Below, piece by piece: positions 5,197 to 7,284 of a stretch of 7,284 bases of DNA. Origin of the DNA: Elusimicrobiota bacterium (lineage in GTDB: Bacteria > Elusimicrobiota > Elusimicrobia > F11); contig JAKLIS010000064.1 of the NCBI GenBank assembly GCA_022709485.1, forward strand, positions 1 to 7,284. The letters run 5' to 3'. Made by a program: the position numbers and the translations under genes. The notes below the pieces were generated by a model. The model worked only from the letters and a program-made list of their open reading frames with translations. It was not told the origin of the DNA and did no database searches. Numbering within the stretch: the stretch's first letter is position 1; the number at the start of each line of letters is the position of its first letter.

Positions 5197-6396
5197 ATGA
5201 AAAATACGTTCTCAACGATCCCCGACGCCATCCGGCAATTCCGATCCGGAAAGATGGTTCTTGTCGTCGACGACCCCGATAGAGAAAACGAGGGAGATCT
5301 TATTATCGCCGCGGAAAAAGTAACCCCGGCCGCCATCAATTTTATGGCCAGGTTCGGACGTGGACTCATCTGCGTTCCGATGACCGCCGAAAGATTAGAC
5401 GAATTAAAAGTTGACCCCATGGTGGTCCGGAACACAGAACTGAGAGAAGCCGCTTTCACGGTGAGTGTTGATGTTAAAAAAGGGACGACCACCGGCATTT
5501 CCGCCGCCGACCGAGCCAAAACCATTCATGCTCTCATCGATCGAAAAACCAAACCTGAAGATTTGGCCAAACCCGGCCATGTTTTTCCCTTAAGGGCCCG
5601 TCCCGGAGGCGTCTTGGTGAGAACCGGGCATACCGAAGCGGGAATTGATTTGGCGCGCTTGGCCGGCCTTTATCCCGCCGCTGTCATATGTGAAGTCATT
5701 GGAGAAAACGGCCGGATGTCCCGCCTTCCGGCCCTCAAAACTTTTGCCAAACAGCACAAAATGCCTCTTATCACAATCCAAGACCTCATCGCTTATCGGC
5801 GACGGCATGAAAAATTGGTGAACACATTGGTTTCAACCACGATTCCAACGAAGTTCGGCCTTTTTGAGATTCATTTATACGAAGATATTATCTTGAGAGA
5901 ACATCATGTGGCCATTGTCAAAGGCAACGTCTTCGGAGCCAAGAACGTCCCTGTCCGAGTTCATTCCTCCTGTTTCACGGGCGACATCCTCCATTCTCTT
6001 CGGTGTGACTGTGGAGAACAGCTCAAAGCTGCCCTCGAAATTATCGGGAAAGCTGATAAAGGCGTCATCATTTACATGCACCAAGAAGGCCGGGGAATCG
6101 GCCTGGCCAATAAATTACACGCATACGAACTTCAAGAACAAGGACTTGATACCGTGCAAGCCAATTTAAAATTGGGGTTCCCGGCGGACTTGCGAGATTA
6201 TGGAATCGGCGCTCAAATCATGGTGGATTTGGGTCTTTCTTCCATTCATCTGTTGACCAATAACCCACGAAAAATAGTGGGATTGGAAGGATATGGATTG
6301 AATATCACCAAGAGGATTCCGCTCGTGATCAAATCGAATCCTCATAACAAGAGATATTTGTCGACGAAACAAAAAAAATTAGGACACCTTTTATGA
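5197..6396 (+). CDS. ribBA: Bifunctional DHBP synthase / GTP cyclohydrolase II RibBA
   Basis: A 399-residue fusion that feeds both branches of riboflavin synthesis. Residues 1-205 are 3,4-dihydroxy-2-butanone 4-phosphate synthase, acting on ribulose 5-phosphate: DDPDRENEGDL (25-35), FGRGLICVPMT (53-63), GISAADR (100-106), HVFPLRARPGGVL (128-140) and RTGHTEAG (142-149). Residues 206-399 are GTP cyclohydrolase II: zinc ligands C259, C270 and C272 in SCFTGDILHSLRCDCGEQL, MHQEGRGIGLANKLHAYELQ (294-313) and the closing NNPRKIVGLEGYGL segment (355-368). Both halves keep their main catalytic motifs, so neither looks degenerate. One small difference is ENG (170-172) where EDG is usual. Only 22 bases separate it from ribE and no strong Shine-Dalgarno is visible. 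Its stop overlaps the ribH start. Confidence 0.95.
   Translation: MKNTFSTIPDAIRQFRSGKMVLVVDDPDRENEGDLIIAAEKVTPAAINFMARFGRGLICVPMTAERLDELKVDPMVVRNTELREAAFTVSVDVKKGTTTGISAADRAKTIHALIDRKTKPEDLAKPGHVFPLRARPGGVLVRTGHTEAGIDLARLAGLYPAAVICEVIGENGRMSRLPALKTFAKQHKMPLITIQDLIAYRRRHEKLVNTLVSTTIPTKFGLFEIHLYEDIILREHHVAIVKGNVFGAKNVPVRVHSSCFTGDILHSLRCDCGEQLKAALEIIGKADKGVIIYMHQEGRGIGLANKLHAYELQEQGLDTVQANLKLGFPADLRDYGIGAQIMVDLGLSSIHLLTNNPRKIVGLEGYGLNITKRIPLVIKSNPHNKRYLSTKQKKLGHLL
6371..6378 (+). repeat. A8 tract near the 3' end of ribBA, candidate slippery site
   Basis: In the ribBA frame the tract reads as A AAA AAA (6372-6378), the -1 slippery heptamer form. A -1 shift here enters the ribH frame with no stop before the ribH ATG at 6393. 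No strong stimulatory hairpin is evident just downstream, so function is uncertain. Confidence 0.4.
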
Positions 6397-6824
6397 AAAT
6401 CGCCGTCGCCGTTTCCGAATTTAATAACCAAATCACATCCCGACTCCTGCAGCAATGTCGGCTTGAATTAAAAAAACAAGGCGTTTCAGAAGGCAACATT
6501 CGGGTCATCTGGGTCCCTGGGGCGTATGAATTGCCCTTCGTAGCCAAAAGATTGGCTCTCACCAAAAAATTCGACGTGATTATCTGCCTGGGCTGCATCA
6601 TCAAAGGGGGGACCGATCACGACAAATACGTCGCCCGGTGGGCTTCTCAAGGCATCGGCCAAGCCTCCTTGCAAACCAATGTCCCCATCCTGTTTGGGGT
6701 GCTCTCCGTCAAAAATGAAAGCCAAGCGCTGGCCAGGTCCAAACCGGGACCCCTGAACCGCGGAAAGGAAATGGCCGACGCCGCAATTGGAATCGTCGAA
6801 CTTCTGAAGCGGGAAAGGATTTAG
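6393..6824 (+). CDS. ribH: 6,7-dimethyl-8-ribityllumazine synthase
   Basis: A 143-residue enzyme that condenses the RibD-branch pyrimidine with the DHBP made by RibBA to give lumazine, the substrate of ribE. Visible family features are the aromatic stacking residue F10 in SEFNN, VIWVPGAYELP (38-48), CLGCIIKGGTDHDKYV (65-80) with the catalytic His at 76, FGVLSV (101-106) and R115 with N122 and R123, where the last position is usually Lys. Lumazine synthases assemble as pentamers or 60-mer shells. This copy is shorter than the usual 150-160 residues and starts directly at the first core strand, lacking about 12 N-terminal residues. The start overlaps the ribBA stop (ATGA 6393-6396), with AGGA at 6381-6384. 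No canonical start codon exists further upstream in frame before a stop at 6345-6347. Confidence 0.95.
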   Translation: MKIAVAVSEFNNQITSRLLQQCRLELKKQGVSEGNIRVIWVPGAYELPFVAKRLALTKKFDVIICLGCIIKGGTDHDKYVARWASQGIGQASLQTNVPILFGVLSVKNESQALARSKPGPLNRGKEMADAAIGIVELLKRERI

Positions 6825-6828
6825 GGCC

Positions 6829-7254
6829 ATGGGCGATCGCCGGAAAGGAAGAGAATACGCCCTTCAAGCGCTTTATTTGATGGATGTCGCCCACATGCCC
6901 GCCGAGAATGCCATCAACAGCGTTCTTAAAGGGGAAAAAATTTCCCCCAAACTTCGCGAATTTGCCGAACAATTGACCTTGGGAACAGAGAAAAATTTAG
7001 ACCCCATTAACGAAGCCATCAAGAAATACGCGGATAATTGGGAAATCAGCCGGATGGCCGCTATTGACCGAAACATTCTCCGTTTAAGCGCCTTCGAACT
7101 GATGTTTGACTCGGAAACGCCGATTTCCGTCATCATCGACGAAGCGGTTGAAATCGCCAAGCACTTTTCAACGCCGGATTCCGGAAAGTTTGTAAACGGA
7201 ATTCTGGATAAAATAAAATTCGAAAGGCCGGCGGGAAAGGCCGAGGGGGAATAA
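6829..7254 (+). CDS. nusB: Transcription antitermination factor NusB
   Basis: A 141-residue all-helical protein that, with NusE (S10), binds boxA RNA and prevents early termination in rRNA operons. The family pattern is clear: RRKGREYALQALY (4-16), NWEISRMAAIDRNILRLSAFEL (70-91), PISVIIDEAVEIAKHF (98-113) and GKFVNGILDKI (119-129). Length is typical. It starts four bases after the ribH stop, and the end of ribH supplies the AAGGA-like ribosome binding site (around 6813-6818). The ribH-nusB pair is a widespread arrangement also found in E. coli. The tail after residue 130 is charged and not conserved. No regulatory signal of its own is visible, so it is probably expressed from the rpmB-side promoter. 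Confidence 0.95.
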   Translation: MGDRRKGREYALQALYLMDVAHMPAENAINSVLKGEKISPKLREFAEQLTLGTEKNLDPINEAIKKYADNWEISRMAAIDRNILRLSAFELMFDSETPISVIIDEAVEIAKHFSTPDSGKFVNGILDKIKFERPAGKAEGE

Positions 7255-7260
7255 AGATTC

Positions 7261-7284
7261 AAGGCGTCATTCCCGCGAAGGGAA
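7261..7284. repeat. Possible truncated palindromic intergenic repeat after nusB
   Basis: The final bases contain TTCCC (7270-7274) and GGGAA (7280-7284), a five-bp inverted repeat around GCGAA, preceded by GGCGTCA. The stretch CGTCATTCCCGCGAA strongly recalls the start of palindromic repeats scattered between genes in many bacteria, which continue with a mirrored GGGAAT...GACG half. The window ends before the second half, so it could also be the beginning of a terminator. Confidence 0.4.

Noticed and set aside
5175..5525. 116-codon minus-strand open frame
   Set aside because: It is antisense to the DHBP synthase domain of ribBA and is best explained by codon bias of that gene.
6873..7262. 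129-codon minus-strand open frame
   Set aside because: It covers nearly all of nusB in antisense, with no independent signal or recognisable domain.

Overview
The window is a stretch of ordinary bacterial chromosome, coding almost entirely on the + strand. The likely host is a diderm (Gram-negative type) bacterium. It carries genes for activated heptose, a sugar used in LPS or other surface glycans, and a prolipoprotein whose +2 residue (Asn) suits outer-membrane sorting. Its bL28 is of the zinc-free type. I cannot name the phylum with confidence. The protein sequences look more like an uncultured lineage (for example Omnitrophota, Elusimicrobiota, Nitrospirota or a deltaproteobacterial group) than a well-known model organism; this is an impression, not a search result.

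Region 1 (1-2390) is the end of a surface-sugar operon. It holds the last 34 codons of a probable NAD-dependent sugar epimerase/dehydratase, then a fused nucleotidyltransferase-phosphatase (HddC-GmhB type), then a GHMP sugar kinase (HddA type). Consecutive genes overlap by ATGA, so translation is probably coupled. Together the fusion and the kinase would carry out the last three steps from D-glycero-D-manno-heptose 7-phosphate to GDP-heptose. The isomerase GmhA is not in the window.

Region 2 (2391-3092) is a single-gene unit: a small lipoprotein of unknown function. Upstream lie four TTAA-cored repeats spaced exactly 11 bp, resembling a PhoB/OmpR-family operator. A -10-like element then places transcription start at or next to the ATG, which suggests a leaderless mRNA. 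A strong intrinsic terminator follows the gene.

Region 3 (3093-7254) is a probable operon rpmB-ribD-ribE-ribBA-ribH-nusB. An extended -10 promoter candidate and a good Shine-Dalgarno precede rpmB. The four rib genes cover riboflavin synthesis from GTP and ribulose 5-phosphate, except for the phosphatase step. NusB, an rRNA antitermination factor, closes the run. No FMN riboswitch is visible. The last bases (7261-7284) look like the start of a palindromic intergenic repeat cut by the window edge.

Most of the window is housekeeping. I see no new defence system, mobile element or CRISPR array. The points most worth checking are the 11-bp operator with its leaderless lipoprotein gene, the nine-G tract in hddA, and the A8 slippery site at the ribBA/ribH overlap next to an unusually short RibH N-terminus.
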